Assembly: GCA_012522415.1 (NCBI GenBank) | Contig: JAAYKM010000042.1 | Location: 1 to 47,101, forward strand | Direction of reading: 5' to 3' | Source: Deltaproteobacteria bacterium | Lineage (GTDB): Bacteria > Desulfobacterota > Syntrophia > Syntrophales > JAAYKM01 | Length of the DNA stretch: 47,101 nucleotides | Shown: positions 19,760 to 28,007 of the stretch, piece after piece | Layout of the letters: every line of letters starts with the position of its first letter | Numbering within the stretch: the first letter of the stretch is position 1 | Position numbers and translations under genes: made by a program | Notes under the pieces: generated by a model | Told to the model about the DNA's origin: nothing | Seen by the model: only the letters and a program-made list of their open reading frames with translations | Databases searched by the model: none

Positions 19760-20019
19760 AATACGGCGTTCACGGATAATAATCGGCCGCAGCCGGATCA
19801 ATATCTGATGGCAGGGCCTGTCAGGGAAACATCTTTCCGATTGACTTTTCCTGTTCATCTATGCAATAGGAACGGGCACTTGGTTGGGGTGTAAGCATTG
19901 CGGATTGTGCATTGTTTCGATAAATACGGACCGGTTTTTTCCGCTTATGGAAGAGAAAACGACAGCAGTAAACGGAGAGGGGCGGCTCGGTAATTAAACA
20001 AGGGGAGGGGATGCGAAGA

Positions 20020-21312
20020 ATGAGTAAGGAAAACTTGGAAGGGAAAAGATGGTGGATCGCTCTTGCGGCGGTCGTGATACAGCTGTGTCTGGGTACGGTC
20101 TATGCGTGGTCTGTTTTTAAAAACCCTTTGATGGAGATGCACCACTGGGATGGGACGAGTGTTCAGTACACCTTCATGATTTTAATGCTGATCATTGGAT
20201 TGTCGGCCGCTTTTGGTGGAACACTGGTTGATAAGAGGGGCCCTCGTTTTGTGGCTACAATTGGTGGGATTCTCTTCGGTATCGGTACGCTGATCGCGGG
20301 TTACGCTGATCAGGTGGGTAATATCTACATCCTTTATCTGGGCTTCGGCGTGATCGCCGCTCTGGGTAATGGGTTTGGTTACGTTACCCCCATCGCCACC
20401 TTGATACGCTGGTTTCCGGACAAACGGGGGCTTGTAACCGGTTTGGCCGTTATGGGTTTCGGAGCGGGTGCTTTTTTTATGGGGAAAATCGCTCCTCCCA
20501 TGATCACCGCTTTTAAACAAGTTGATCCATCGGGAAATATCATCGCCTCTGGTGTGGCCACCACCTGGTACATCTGGGGTATCATATTCTTTGTCTTGGT
20601 AACCGGGGCCGCACAATTTTTCAAGAATCCCCCTCAGGGATGGCTGCCCGCAGGTTTCAAGCCCGCTGCTTCTGCTGTTTCCGCTGCGGATTCGTTCACG
20701 TTAGGCGAAGCCATATCAAGGCCCCAATGGTGGATGCTCTGGTCTATGCTGTGCCTGAATATCTCCGCTGGTCTTGGTCTCATTTCACAGCACTCTCCAT
20801 TGGCTCAAGATATTTATAAAAAAACGATGGGATTGGCCGGTGATTTAACTCCGGAAAACATCGCGGTGGTCGCCGCCGCGGGTGGTGCCGTCGTGGCTTA
20901 TGCAGCCATATTCAATGGTTTGGGGAGACTTTTCTGGGCGAAAATATCCGATAATATCGGACGCAAGATGGTTTTTATGATCATGTTTGCGAGCCAGGCG
21001 GTTCTGTATGTGCTGATTGCCAAAGGTTATATTTCCAGTTACTATCTTTTCATGATCGTATCCTGCTACCTTTTGGCCTGCTATGGCGGGGGCTTCGCCA
21101 CCATGCCGGCTTTTGCCGCCGATTCGTTTGGCCCGGCCAATATTGGCAAGGTGTATGGGTTTATGCTTACCGCGTGGAGCGTCGCCGGAATCATTGGGCC
21201 TTTCGTATTTGAGGCATTCAAATCGCAAGCCCTGTTCATCGCCGCTGGTTTGCTGACCGCTGGTTTTGTTGTTACCATGGCTTACAAACCGCCCAGAGGC
21301 AAAAATGCATAG
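20020..21312 (+). CDS. MFS transporter of the oxalate/formate antiporter (OFA) family, copy 1
   Basis: The 430-residue product has 12 hydrophobic segments and the OFA-type opening KRWWIALAAVVIQLCLGTVYAWSVFKNPL. It also has the repeated GGxxxDKxGPRxxxxxGG loop (GTLVDKRGPRFVATIGG) and IRWFPDKRGLVTGLAVMGFG between segments. The second half starts at SRPQWWMLWSMLCLNISAGLG. Family members exchange oxalate for formate or carry other small carboxylates; the substrate here cannot be read from sequence. Formate or another monocarboxylate would fit a syntrophic or acetogenic lifestyle, which is inference. Two ATGs (20011 and 20020) follow a GGGGAGGGG site; the second has better spacing. A strong terminator follows. 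Confidence 0.85.
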   Translation: MSKENLEGKRWWIALAAVVIQLCLGTVYAWSVFKNPLMEMHHWDGTSVQYTFMILMLIIGLSAAFGGTLVDKRGPRFVATIGGILFGIGTLIAGYADQVGNIYILYLGFGVIAALGNGFGYVTPIATLIRWFPDKRGLVTGLAVMGFGAGAFFMGKIAPPMITAFKQVDPSGNIIASGVATTWYIWGIIFFVLVTGAAQFFKNPPQGWLPAGFKPAASAVSAADSFTLGEAISRPQWWMLWSMLCLNISAGLGLISQHSPLAQDIYKKTMGLAGDLTPENIAVVAAAGGAVVAYAAIFNGLGRLFWAKISDNIGRKMVFMIMFASQAVLYVLIAKGYISSYYLFMIVSCYLLACYGGGFATMPAFAADSFGPANIGKVYGFMLTAWSVAGIIGPFVFEAFKSQALFIAAGLLTAGFVVTMAYKPPRGKNA

Positions 21313-21327
21313 TGAAGTATAAGATTG

Positions 21328-21366
21328 AACCCTCCTGCGGTTACAAAATCGCAGGAGGGTTTTTTT
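21328..21366 (+). terminator. Strong rho-independent terminator after OFA transporter 1
   Basis: ACCCTCCTGCG (21329-21339) pairs perfectly with CGCAGGAGGGT (21350-21360), 10-nt loop, then a run of T. The two OFA genes are therefore probably separate transcription units. Confidence 0.95.
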
Positions 21367-21627
21367 ATGCTTTTTACGCACGGGTCGTAATTTTATTTTC
21401 CTGTTGACTTTCTTTTTTTTTCTGTGCCACAGACGGATTCGATCAATTAAGGACGCGGCGGTGTCTAAAAGAAAAGCCCTTGTTCAAACCGGACTTTCAA
21501 ACAGGGGAGACGGTTGACCGGGGATTGACAGCTTCAATGGATCAGAAGGAACGGCAGGCCGGAATCCGAAGGGGTGACAGGCGGGTGCATCGCTGTAGAA
21601 AAAATACATTTGGAAAGGTAAAGAGCG

Positions 21628-22884
21628 GTGGATTTTGAGAATCTGGAAGAAAGGAGATGGCTGATTGCGACTGCGGCAGTTGTCACGCAACTGTGCCTGG
21701 GGGCGGCTTATGCATGGGTCATATTCCAGATCCCCCTCGTTCAGTCCCTTGGTTGGACGGAGCCCGTCGCCCGGACAACGATAGTCATCATGATGGTGTC
21801 CATGGGTGTGGGGGCCTTCGTGGGCGGCAGCCGGGCGGACAAGGGGGCTGTGCGGCGGGCAGCCACGCTTGGAGCCATTCTTTTGGGACTGGGGACACTT
21901 CTGACGGGATTTGCGGCAACGCAGGGCAACCTCTGGGTGCTGTATATCGGTTGCGGTGTTCTTGTTGGTTGTGGTTTCGGATGGAGTTGTGTCACGTCTC
22001 TTGGGATGCTGGTTCGCTGGTTCCCGGACCGGCGCGGGTTGAGCATGGGATTAGCGTTTATGGGCTTTGGCGCGGGTATTGCGCTGATGGGTTATTATGA
22101 GCCCTCCATGTTAACCTTTTTCGGAGGGGCAAGAACGTGCTTTATCCTGGGGGCCGCTTTCTTGTTTTTGGCAACTGGTTCAGCCCGGATGTTTGCAAAT
22201 CCTCCGGCGGATTGGCTGCCGAAAGGGTTTGCCTCTACTGATGCCAGGATGACCGACGTCGATTCTTTTCGCTTCAGTGAAGCAATCAGGACACCCCAGT
22301 GGTGGATGTTCTGGGTGATGTTCTTTCTTAGTGTGATGGTGGGTCTCGGGTTTGTATCCCAGCTTTCCCCTTTTGCTCAGTTTGCACTCAAAAAAATCTC
22401 GCCCGCCATCACTCCGGAAGAACTGGTCCGGCAGAAAAGTTTGATTATAGGGTTGGCCTCCGTCTTTATCGCCTTAGGGCCCGTGCTCTGGGCGGCCATA
22501 TCCGACCACATCGGTCGTAGAAGCGTCATGATCACGATGTTTTATGTGCAATCCATGTTTTTCCTTTTTTATCCCTATGTGTCGCATCTCATGCAATTTG
22601 CGGGTATCGCTTGCTTTCTGTTCTCCTGTTTTGGAGGGAGCTTTGCAATAATAGCGGCTTACGCGGCTGATTGCTTTGGCCCTGGCTACATCGAAAAGAT
22701 CTACGGAACCATGCTGACGGCGTGGGGCTGCGCCGGCGTGGCCGCTCCCGTCGTTTTTAACTTGCCGGTGATTAAACCGCTCGCATTTTATCTCACGTCG
22801 GCTATCCTGTTCCTGGGTTTTCTGATCGCGATCGGTTGCCGGCCGCCCAAACATAAGGGCCCTATTAGCGTGAAGGGGGCCTAG
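21628..22884 (+). CDS. MFS transporter of the oxalate/formate antiporter (OFA) family, copy 2
   Basis: The 418-residue protein is a clear paralogue of the preceding gene, with the same opening (RRWLIATAAVVTQLCLGAAYAW), the same central WFPDRRGLSMGLAFMGFGAG, the same half-way TPQWWMFWVMFFLSVMVGLG, and a C-terminal FGGSFAIIAAYAADCFGPGYI. It has 12 predicted membrane segments. It starts with GTG (21628) after GGTAAAGAG. Divergence is substantial, so the duplication is not recent and the substrates may differ. The 261-nt gap before it has no gene. Confidence 0.84.
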   Translation: MDFENLEERRWLIATAAVVTQLCLGAAYAWVIFQIPLVQSLGWTEPVARTTIVIMMVSMGVGAFVGGSRADKGAVRRAATLGAILLGLGTLLTGFAATQGNLWVLYIGCGVLVGCGFGWSCVTSLGMLVRWFPDRRGLSMGLAFMGFGAGIALMGYYEPSMLTFFGGARTCFILGAAFLFLATGSARMFANPPADWLPKGFASTDARMTDVDSFRFSEAIRTPQWWMFWVMFFLSVMVGLGFVSQLSPFAQFALKKISPAITPEELVRQKSLIIGLASVFIALGPVLWAAISDHIGRRSVMITMFYVQSMFFLFYPYVSHLMQFAGIACFLFSCFGGSFAIIAAYAADCFGPGYIEKIYGTMLTAWGCAGVAAPVVFNLPVIKPLAFYLTSAILFLGFLIAIGCRPPKHKGPISVKGA

Positions 22885-22944
22885 AACGGGAAAGACAGGA
22901 TTGCCCCGCCTCTCCCGTTTTGTCCCTTTCACAAGACTTTCCGA

Positions 22945-23109
22945 TCAACCCAGGGCATCCATGGAATCTTCAAGCTGCTGAATTTCCGCCTCCAGTTCCT
23001 GCCTGGTCAAAACACCCTTCTTCTCGAGAAGATTGATGATTGCTTCCAGTTGAATGGATTCCAGAATCATCAGGGACTGCAGTTCCTCAAGGTCTTCCTC
23101 ATTCATCAT
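22945..23109 (-). CDS. Small acidic coiled-coil protein, 54 residues
   Basis: A short open frame on the minus strand runs from ATG-ATG (23109) to TGA (22945). The product is acidic and strongly helical, with regular Leu/Ile spacing (EEDLEELQSLMILESIQL, INLLEKKGVLTRQELEAEI). The LLEKKGVLTRQEL segment resembles short helix-turn modules in many small uncharacterised proteins. Codon bias, heptad pattern and lack of rare codons suggest a real gene. The ribosome-binding site (AAGGAT, 13 nt upstream) is weak. It is convergent to the second OFA transporter. No function can be assigned. Confidence 0.6.
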   Translation of the reverse strand: MMNEEDLEELQSLMILESIQLEAIINLLEKKGVLTRQELEAEIQQLEDSMDALG

Positions 23110-23637
23110 GTGGGGTATGCTTATCCTTTCAGTGTAATATGTTGTCCAGAAATATCGACGGCTTCATCCGCCAGTGATCGTTCGCAATATTCACCGTGTA
23201 GTCGGCGTGACAAGAGCGGCCACCCTGCAAAAGATCGATGGCGCTATAACACAAAGCCTTTCGTGTTGACAAATCATTTGTCCGTGCCGTAAAGAGTAAC
23301 AACTTGATTAAGGAATCCTGCCCCGCCCCTTCGGGGCGCCTCAAGGATTTCTTCTTGTGGTTTGTTGTCCCCGTATGGATTCCTTCTCTTGCCCTCGTTA
23401 TCATGAATAATCCGTGATTCCGATGGAACCGCCGGCGGGTTTTTGGGATATGAAGAATGAGGCGTGCATTTTTCCTGCAAATCCGGCAGATACATGTATT
23501 CGGAACATGTTTCCTTCGCAGCTGTCGGGGGCTGTCCGACCGCGTGTATTACGGAGGACTCCACCAGTGGTGATACGGTCACATTGTGACGGTTACGCAT
23601 GTTTGAAAAGAAAATGATCAGATCAGTTGAGGATTGA
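23110..23637. other. 528-nt intergenic region upstream of thiM
   Basis: No credible gene on either strand. It holds a candidate promoter with an overlapping palindrome (23266-23295), a GC-rich hairpin (CGCCCC at 23324-23329 with GGGGCG at 23333-23338) and weaker outer pairing (GGAATCCT with AGGATTTC). No thiamine pyrophosphate riboswitch core (CTGAGA, ACCTGATCTGG) is present, despite the thiamine genes downstream. Confidence 0.6.
23266..23295 (+). promoter_or_regulatory. Candidate promoter with 15-bp palindrome over the -35
   Basis: TTGACA (23266-23271) is a perfect -35; TAAAGA at 23290-23295 (18-nt spacer) is a mediocre -10. A perfect 7-bp inverted repeat with one central base, GACAAAT-C-ATTTGTC (23268-23282), overlaps the -35 and looks like an operator for a dimeric repressor. 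Confidence 0.45.
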
Positions 23638-24441
23638 ATGGGAATTGACCAAGGGTTCATCTGGCAGGCCTTGCGGCGGATACGGGAAACAAAACCGGTG
23701 ATTCACAACATCACCAACTATGTGGTGATGAATAACACAGCCAACGCGCTGCTGGCCCTGGGGGCCTCCCCGGTGATGGCCCATGCGCCGGAGGAAGCGG
23801 CGGATATGGTCGGGATTGCCTCCGGTCTCGTGATCAATATCGGAACCCCGAGCCGGGACTGGGTCGAAGGGATGCATCGGGCCATGGAGGCGGCAAAGAA
23901 AAGAGGGATTCCGATTATTCTCGACCCGGTTGGAGCGGGGGCGACCCCGTATCGCACCCGGATCGTTCATGACCTGATCAAGACGGCCACGCCCGCCGTT
24001 ATCCGGGGAAATGCCTCGGAAATCACGGCCTTGGCGGAAGGAAAGACGTCAACCGGGGGTGTCGATAGTCTGATAACCTCCCGCCGCGCCTTCCAGGCGG
24101 CGCAGTTACTCAGCCGCGATCTGGGGACGGTTGTTTGCGTCAGCGGCGAGACGGATTATGTCATCCGTTTGGAACAGTCGGTGGCGGTCGGGAACGGACA
24201 TTCCATGATGCCCATGGTAACCGGTCTTGGCTGTACCGCAACGGTCCTGTGCTGCGCATTTGCCGCCGTCGAAAACGATTGGCTGGCGGCCGCGGTTTGT
24301 GCCATGGCTGTTATGGGTGTTGCCGGAGAAATTGCCGGCGAGGATTGTTCCGGCCCCGGCAGTTTTCAGGTTCGCTTCCTGGATGCCCTGTACCGGATGA
24401 AGGAACAGGACCTTGGCGGAGTCAGGCTGGAGGGTGGGTAA
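23638..24441 (+). CDS. thiM: Hydroxyethylthiazole kinase
   Basis: The 267-residue enzyme phosphorylates hydroxyethylthiazole, the salvage route to the thiazole half of thiamine. Signatures include KPVIHNITNYVVMNNTANALLALGASPVMAHA, PIILDPVGAGATPYR, IRGNASEI and GLGCTATVLCCAF, the ribokinase-like ATP site with its catalytic Cys. The start has a GAGG ribosome-binding site. The stop overlaps the thiE start by one base (TAATG). Confidence 0.96.
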   Translation: MGIDQGFIWQALRRIRETKPVIHNITNYVVMNNTANALLALGASPVMAHAPEEAADMVGIASGLVINIGTPSRDWVEGMHRAMEAAKKRGIPIILDPVGAGATPYRTRIVHDLIKTATPAVIRGNASEITALAEGKTSTGGVDSLITSRRAFQAAQLLSRDLGTVVCVSGETDYVIRLEQSVAVGNGHSMMPMVTGLGCTATVLCCAFAAVENDWLAAAVCAMAVMGVAGEIAGEDCSGPGSFQVRFLDALYRMKEQDLGGVRLEGG

Positions 24442-25094
24442 TGGAAGGGCTTTATCTGGTGACGGACCGCGGGCTCTGCGGGACGAAAAGCATCGAAACG
24501 GTCGTGGAAAGAGCTGTGGCCGCCGGTGTCCGGTATGTGCAGCTCCGTGAAAAGGATCTCCCGACGCGGCCTTTCGTTGAACTGGCCGTTCGCCTGAAAA
24601 AACGCCTGGAGCCCATGGGGGTGTCCCTGTTGATTAACGATCGGGTCGATGTGGCCTTGGCGTCCGGCGCAAAAGGAGTCCATGTGGGGCAGGAGGATAT
24701 GCCCTATGAAACGGCCCGCAGACTTTTGGGACCATCCGCTGTCATCGGACTCTCCGTAGAAACCTGGGAGGATGTGGTGGCCGCCGAGCGCCTTGATGTA
24801 GATTATCTGGGGGTGAGCCCCGTTTTCGACACGCCGACGAAAACCGACACGAAGGGTGCGTGGGGCCTGGAGGGCCTGGCCCGCATCCGGACCTACTCCC
24901 GTCATCCTCTGGTTGCCATCGGGGGATTGAATACGACCAATGTGGAATCGGTTATCATGGCGGGAGCGGACTGCGTGGCAGTTGTGTCCGCGATTTGTGC
25001 TGCCGAAGACCCGTTCCGGGCGGCTGGCGATCTGAATGAAATCATCCATGGGGCCCTGCAAAAACGGGCTTTATGGGCAACGGGCCGGCGATGA
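24441..25094 (+). CDS. thiE: Thiamine-phosphate synthase
   Basis: The 217-residue TIM-barrel enzyme joins HMP pyrophosphate and thiazole phosphate to give thiamine phosphate. Family motifs seen are YVQLREKD (pyrophosphate contact), LLINDRVDVALASGAKGVHVGQEDMP, VIGLSVET, YLGVSPVFDTPTKTD and AIGGL. The longer open frame begins about 300 nt upstream inside thiM and is not real; the ATG at 24441 begins exactly where homology starts (MEGLYLVTDR). The stop overlaps the next gene's ATG by 4 nt. Confidence 0.96.
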   Translation: MEGLYLVTDRGLCGTKSIETVVERAVAAGVRYVQLREKDLPTRPFVELAVRLKKRLEPMGVSLLINDRVDVALASGAKGVHVGQEDMPYETARRLLGPSAVIGLSVETWEDVVAAERLDVDYLGVSPVFDTPTKTDTKGAWGLEGLARIRTYSRHPLVAIGGLNTTNVESVIMAGADCVAVVSAICAAEDPFRAAGDLNEIIHGALQKRALWATGRR

Positions 25095-25963
25095 ACAAAC
25101 TCCCTTCAAAATTCGTCATATTTGATTTTTCCGGAACCCTGAGTCTCGCCGCTGTTGAATTCAGCCGATCAGAGAATCTGGTCCCGGCACTGGAAGCAAG
25201 CGGCCTTTTTGCGATGGGTGTGACGACGGAGTCATTCTTTTGGGATGAGATCGTCTATCCGACCTGGGGCGAGGGCAGCACGACATCGCGGGGCTACCAG
25301 GCGGTGCTCGTGGAGCGGATCGCCGCACTGGGCCTTCATGCCCCGGCCCCGGGTGATTCCAATTCCGAGGCTTCCATTCAGAAGGCGGTGACGGACCTCT
25401 TGCGTCGTTATTTCGACCAGTGCCGGATTGACCGACGCTGGAGAACGCTCCTTCGCGAATTGCAGAAAAATCCTGCCGTTCAAGTTCTGGTTGCCACGGA
25501 CCACTATGCCGAGGCGACGCCGCTGATCAAGGCGCGTTTGGCGGACTGGAACATCGAAGCCATTGGTCTTTCCGAAGCGGCGCGGGGGATGAAGAATCCC
25601 TTCATCGTTGCCAATTCCTCTGATCTGGGATGGCACAAGGCGGATATCCGTTACTGGGAGCGCATCCGCCAGGTTCTGGATCCGGGTCGCCAGGATCGCA
25701 TCCTTTTGGTGGACGATTTCGGGGGCAACGAGGACAGCAGCGATCCCTACGGGGACCCGGCGCGGGTGACGACCCGCCGGATGGAAACGGGGAGGGTTCT
25801 CCGGGAGGTTTTCCCCGGACCGGTCGACATTTATCCCTTTGTTATCGACCGATCGGAAATCAGCCATTCCAATATGTCAGACAAGAACGGCCTCTACGGT
25901 TCCCATATCGCGCGGGCCATATTGCATATCCAGTTGTTTCTCACATCCAGGCAGGGTGCGTGA
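25091..25963 (+). CDS. HAD-superfamily hydrolase, thiamine-operon linked
   Basis: The 290-residue protein carries all four HAD motifs: I as IFDFSGTLS (nucleophile Asp18 in the longer frame), II as VATDHY, III as the Lys in LGWHKADIRYW, and IV as ILLVDDFGGNED. In motif I the second Asp of the usual DxD is replaced by Ser (DFSGT). That pattern occurs in branches other than classical phosphatases. The ATG at 25091 overlaps the thiE stop (ATGA), so the gene is coupled to thiM-thiE. A role in thiamine-phosphate or precursor dephosphorylation is a reasonable guess but unproven. An ATG 18 nt upstream is also possible. Confidence 0.7.
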   Translation: MNKLPSKFVIFDFSGTLSLAAVEFSRSENLVPALEASGLFAMGVTTESFFWDEIVYPTWGEGSTTSRGYQAVLVERIAALGLHAPAPGDSNSEASIQKAVTDLLRRYFDQCRIDRRWRTLLRELQKNPAVQVLVATDHYAEATPLIKARLADWNIEAIGLSEAARGMKNPFIVANSSDLGWHKADIRYWERIRQVLDPGRQDRILLVDDFGGNEDSSDPYGDPARVTTRRMETGRVLREVFPGPVDIYPFVIDRSEISHSNMSDKNGLYGSHIARAILHIQLFLTSRQGA

Positions 25964-26048
25964 ACCTCCTGATGGATTGTGGTCCGGCAGGGTGATGCTG
26001 CCAGCGGGAAAAGATACGGGTAGAGATCATCAGAAGCCGGGATAAAGA

Positions 26049-26918
26049 ATGATGAACTGGTATTCTCTGACCGTTATCTGCCTGTTTTTTTACGGGATTC
26101 AGCGGTTCCTTTACAAGGTGTCCGCGGAGCGTAACTGCAACACCGCCTGGACGACCCTGTCCTTCATGGGGACGGTGGCCTTGCTGAGCACATGCCTCTG
26201 GTTTGCATCCGATGAAACATTGAAAAACCCGTCCTGGCTCCTGATTCTCTCCCTGATCAACAGCCTGACCTTTTTCATCGACACAATTGTGACCATCGAG
26301 GCACTCCGGTACCTTCCGACCAATGTCGTCTATCCCCTGACCCGGATGAGCGCCGTGCTCGTGGTCCTCTTTTCCGTATTCTATTTCCATGATCGGTAGA
26401 ACACGTATCAGGCGGCGGTCATCATCGTGGCCATCGGCGTCATCCTGACCCTGACACGTTTTACAGAGGATGAGCGGCACGAAAACCGCAACCTCCGCAA
26501 GGGGCTTTTCCTGATTGTCCTGGCCGTTTTGACCGGCGCCGTGGCGGCCGTTTCCAGCAAGTTTGCCGCCCTGTACACGAATCAGATGGCGTTCATCGCC
26601 CTCACTTACACGCTCAGCATGTTCTTTTCCCTGGGATTGCGAAAACCTTTCGAGAGAGGGGGGGCGAACACCCGGTATGGCGAGGCTTTGTGGATCGGGT
26701 TTTTCATCGGTCTGGTCAATTTCGGGGCCTTTTATACCCTGCTCCAGGCGATGGCAAAGGGCCCCCTGTCCATTATCATTCCCGTGGTCGGGATGAACTT
26801 CGTGGTCGCCAATATCCTGGCTGCGGTCTTCTACCGAGAAAAACTGACCTGGCTGAAAGCGGCGGCCATTCTCCTGACCGTGATCTCCCTCGCTCTGATG
26901 AAAATGGGCCAGCCCTGA
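26049..26918 (+). pseudogene. EamA/DMT-type permease interrupted by an in-frame TAG
   Basis: Two open segments, 26049-26396 and 26400-26918, are in the same frame and are separated only by a TAG at 26397-26399. Together they make a normal-sized (about 289 codons) ten-segment drug/metabolite transporter. The first half ends ...VLVVLFSVFYFHDR and the second continues NTYQAAVIIVAIGVILTL, the usual EamA half-way sequence. A single T-to-A change (TTG to TAG) would explain the stop. Since TAG ends at least seven other genes in this window, readthrough is unlikely and a nonsense mutation or sequencing error is favoured. A separate second-half protein would have to start at GTG 26427, which has no ribosome-binding site. 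Confidence 0.75.
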
Positions 26919-26960
26919 CGTTTCCCCGCCGAAATGCCCGGTCACAAGCTGCCGGTCGGC

Positions 26961-27416
26961 TTACGATTTGATATTGAAAGCCCCTTCCTTCAGGAAGGGA
27001 AGGGCAAGGCTCCCCCAGAGGATTTTGAGGTGCACGGTGCCTTCAATTTTGTAGGGAATGTCCCTGCCCATGATGAAGGATTTCAAGGGCGACCCCATGC
27101 CGTCAAGCTCCATGGTGAGCGGGATGGTGATTTCCCTGGTGGATTGCGGCGGGACCTCGAAAGCCTCGGCATAACATCCCTGCGCCGCCTCGCGGTTCTC
27201 GAGGGCAAACCGGTACTCCAGGGACCTGAAACTCAGGCTGTAACCGTTGGGATTCTGAACCTCGACGGTCAACCGCGCCTTCAACTCCTTCATGCTGTGC
27301 AGGGTCAGGGAGACGTTCTTCAGGGTGAAGGCTGGCTTTTCCACGACCCGGTCCAGACATGCGCAGTGCAGGCACAGGATTACCAGGACGAATATCATTC
27401 TTAAATATCGGGACAT
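26961..27416 (-). CDS. LEA14/WHy-domain lipoprotein
   Basis: The 151-residue product starts with a signal sequence (YLRMIFVLVILCLHCACL). It is followed by a single beta-rich domain of the LEA14 type: FTLKNVSLTLHSMKELKARLTVEVQNPNGYSL, then LEYRFALENREAAQG, PPQSTREITIPLTM, and IPYKIEGTVHLKI. The VQNPNGY segment is the characteristic NPN motif. Such small lipoproteins are common in Proteobacteria and thought to be envelope stress or desiccation related; the exact role is unknown. The lipobox is imperfect (His at -3). The ATG at 27416 has a GGAGGAAAGAGG ribosome-binding site. Confidence 0.78.
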   Translation of the reverse strand: MSRYLRMIFVLVILCLHCACLDRVVEKPAFTLKNVSLTLHSMKELKARLTVEVQNPNGYSLSFRSLEYRFALENREAAQGCYAEAFEVPPQSTREITIPLTMELDGMGSPLKSFIMGRDIPYKIEGTVHLKILWGSLALPFLKEGAFNIKS

Positions 27417-27628
27417 CCTCTTTCCTCCATTTGACGGGGGGTTATGTAGCGGTGTCAAGTATAGCGAACTGAAACCAAAAAAGAAACCTCCGTTGCCGCA
27501 AAACAAAGTGCTTGAGAATGCTGAATTTTCTGGTATAGAAAGTGAGGTTTCAGGTGATTCCGGTGTGGGGGGGCGCCTGAAGCGTCAATATTCATTTTAT
27601 TTCGCAACAACTGGGGTTTTAGGGTGCA

Positions 27629-27997
27629 ATGATTAAAAAAATATTGATCGTTGACGATTCTCCGGTGGCCAGAAAAATTCTAAAGAGCTGTATACCCAAA
27701 GAACCGGAATATGAAATCGCTGAAGCGGCGGATGGTCAGGCTGGCCTTGAGACGTTCAAGGAATTCGCCCCCGATTTAACTTTCATGGATATCACGATGC
27801 CGGTCATGAACGGGCTTGAATGTCTGGAATTCATTATGAGAACCGACAAACAGGCCCGTGTTGTCATGTGTACCGCCGACATTCAAATCAAATCCCTGAA
27901 ACAGGCCTTAAACCTGGGGGCCGTGAATATCCTCAAAAAACCCCCTTCGAAAGAATCCGTTGCGAAAATATTGCACGAAGTGTCCCGGTCCACCTGA
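27629..27997 (+). CDS. CheY-like single-domain response regulator
   Basis: This 122-residue stand-alone receiver domain has the acidic pair DD (residues 9-10), phospho-acceptor Asp54 (FMDITMPVMNG), Thr82 (MCTAD) and Lys104 (LKKP), so it should be phosphorylatable. There is no output domain. It begins a tight operon with a CheC-type phosphatase and a PAS-GGDEF protein, which suggests that its phosphorylation state is reset by the CheC protein. No histidine kinase is in the window. Confidence 0.92.
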   Translation: MIKKILIVDDSPVARKILKSCIPKEPEYEIAEAADGQAGLETFKEFAPDLTFMDITMPVMNGLECLEFIMRTDKQARVVMCTADIQIKSLKQALNLGAVNILKKPPSKESVAKILHEVSRST

Positions 27998-28007
27998 ATT
28001 GACAACT

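Noticed and set aside
23346-23637. TPP riboswitch before thiM
   Set aside because: The conserved CTGAGA and ACCTGATCTGG cores are absent.
23274-23660. 128-codon minus-strand frame in the region upstream of thiM
   Set aside because: No family resemblance, no ribosome-binding site, and it crosses the thiM start and hairpin.
26397-26399. Pyrrolysine readthrough of the TAG in the permease
   Set aside because: TAG ends at least seven ordinary genes here (nadC, both OFA genes, fdhE, secG, the ttcA-like gene, nth, perR), and permeases are not known Pyl proteins.
25941-26945. Minus-strand open frame of 334 codons opposite the DMT permease
   Set aside because: Tempting because it is uninterrupted while the permease has a stop, but it is rich in His, Gln, Gly and Asp with no domain, whereas the plus strand reads as a typical ten-segment transporter.
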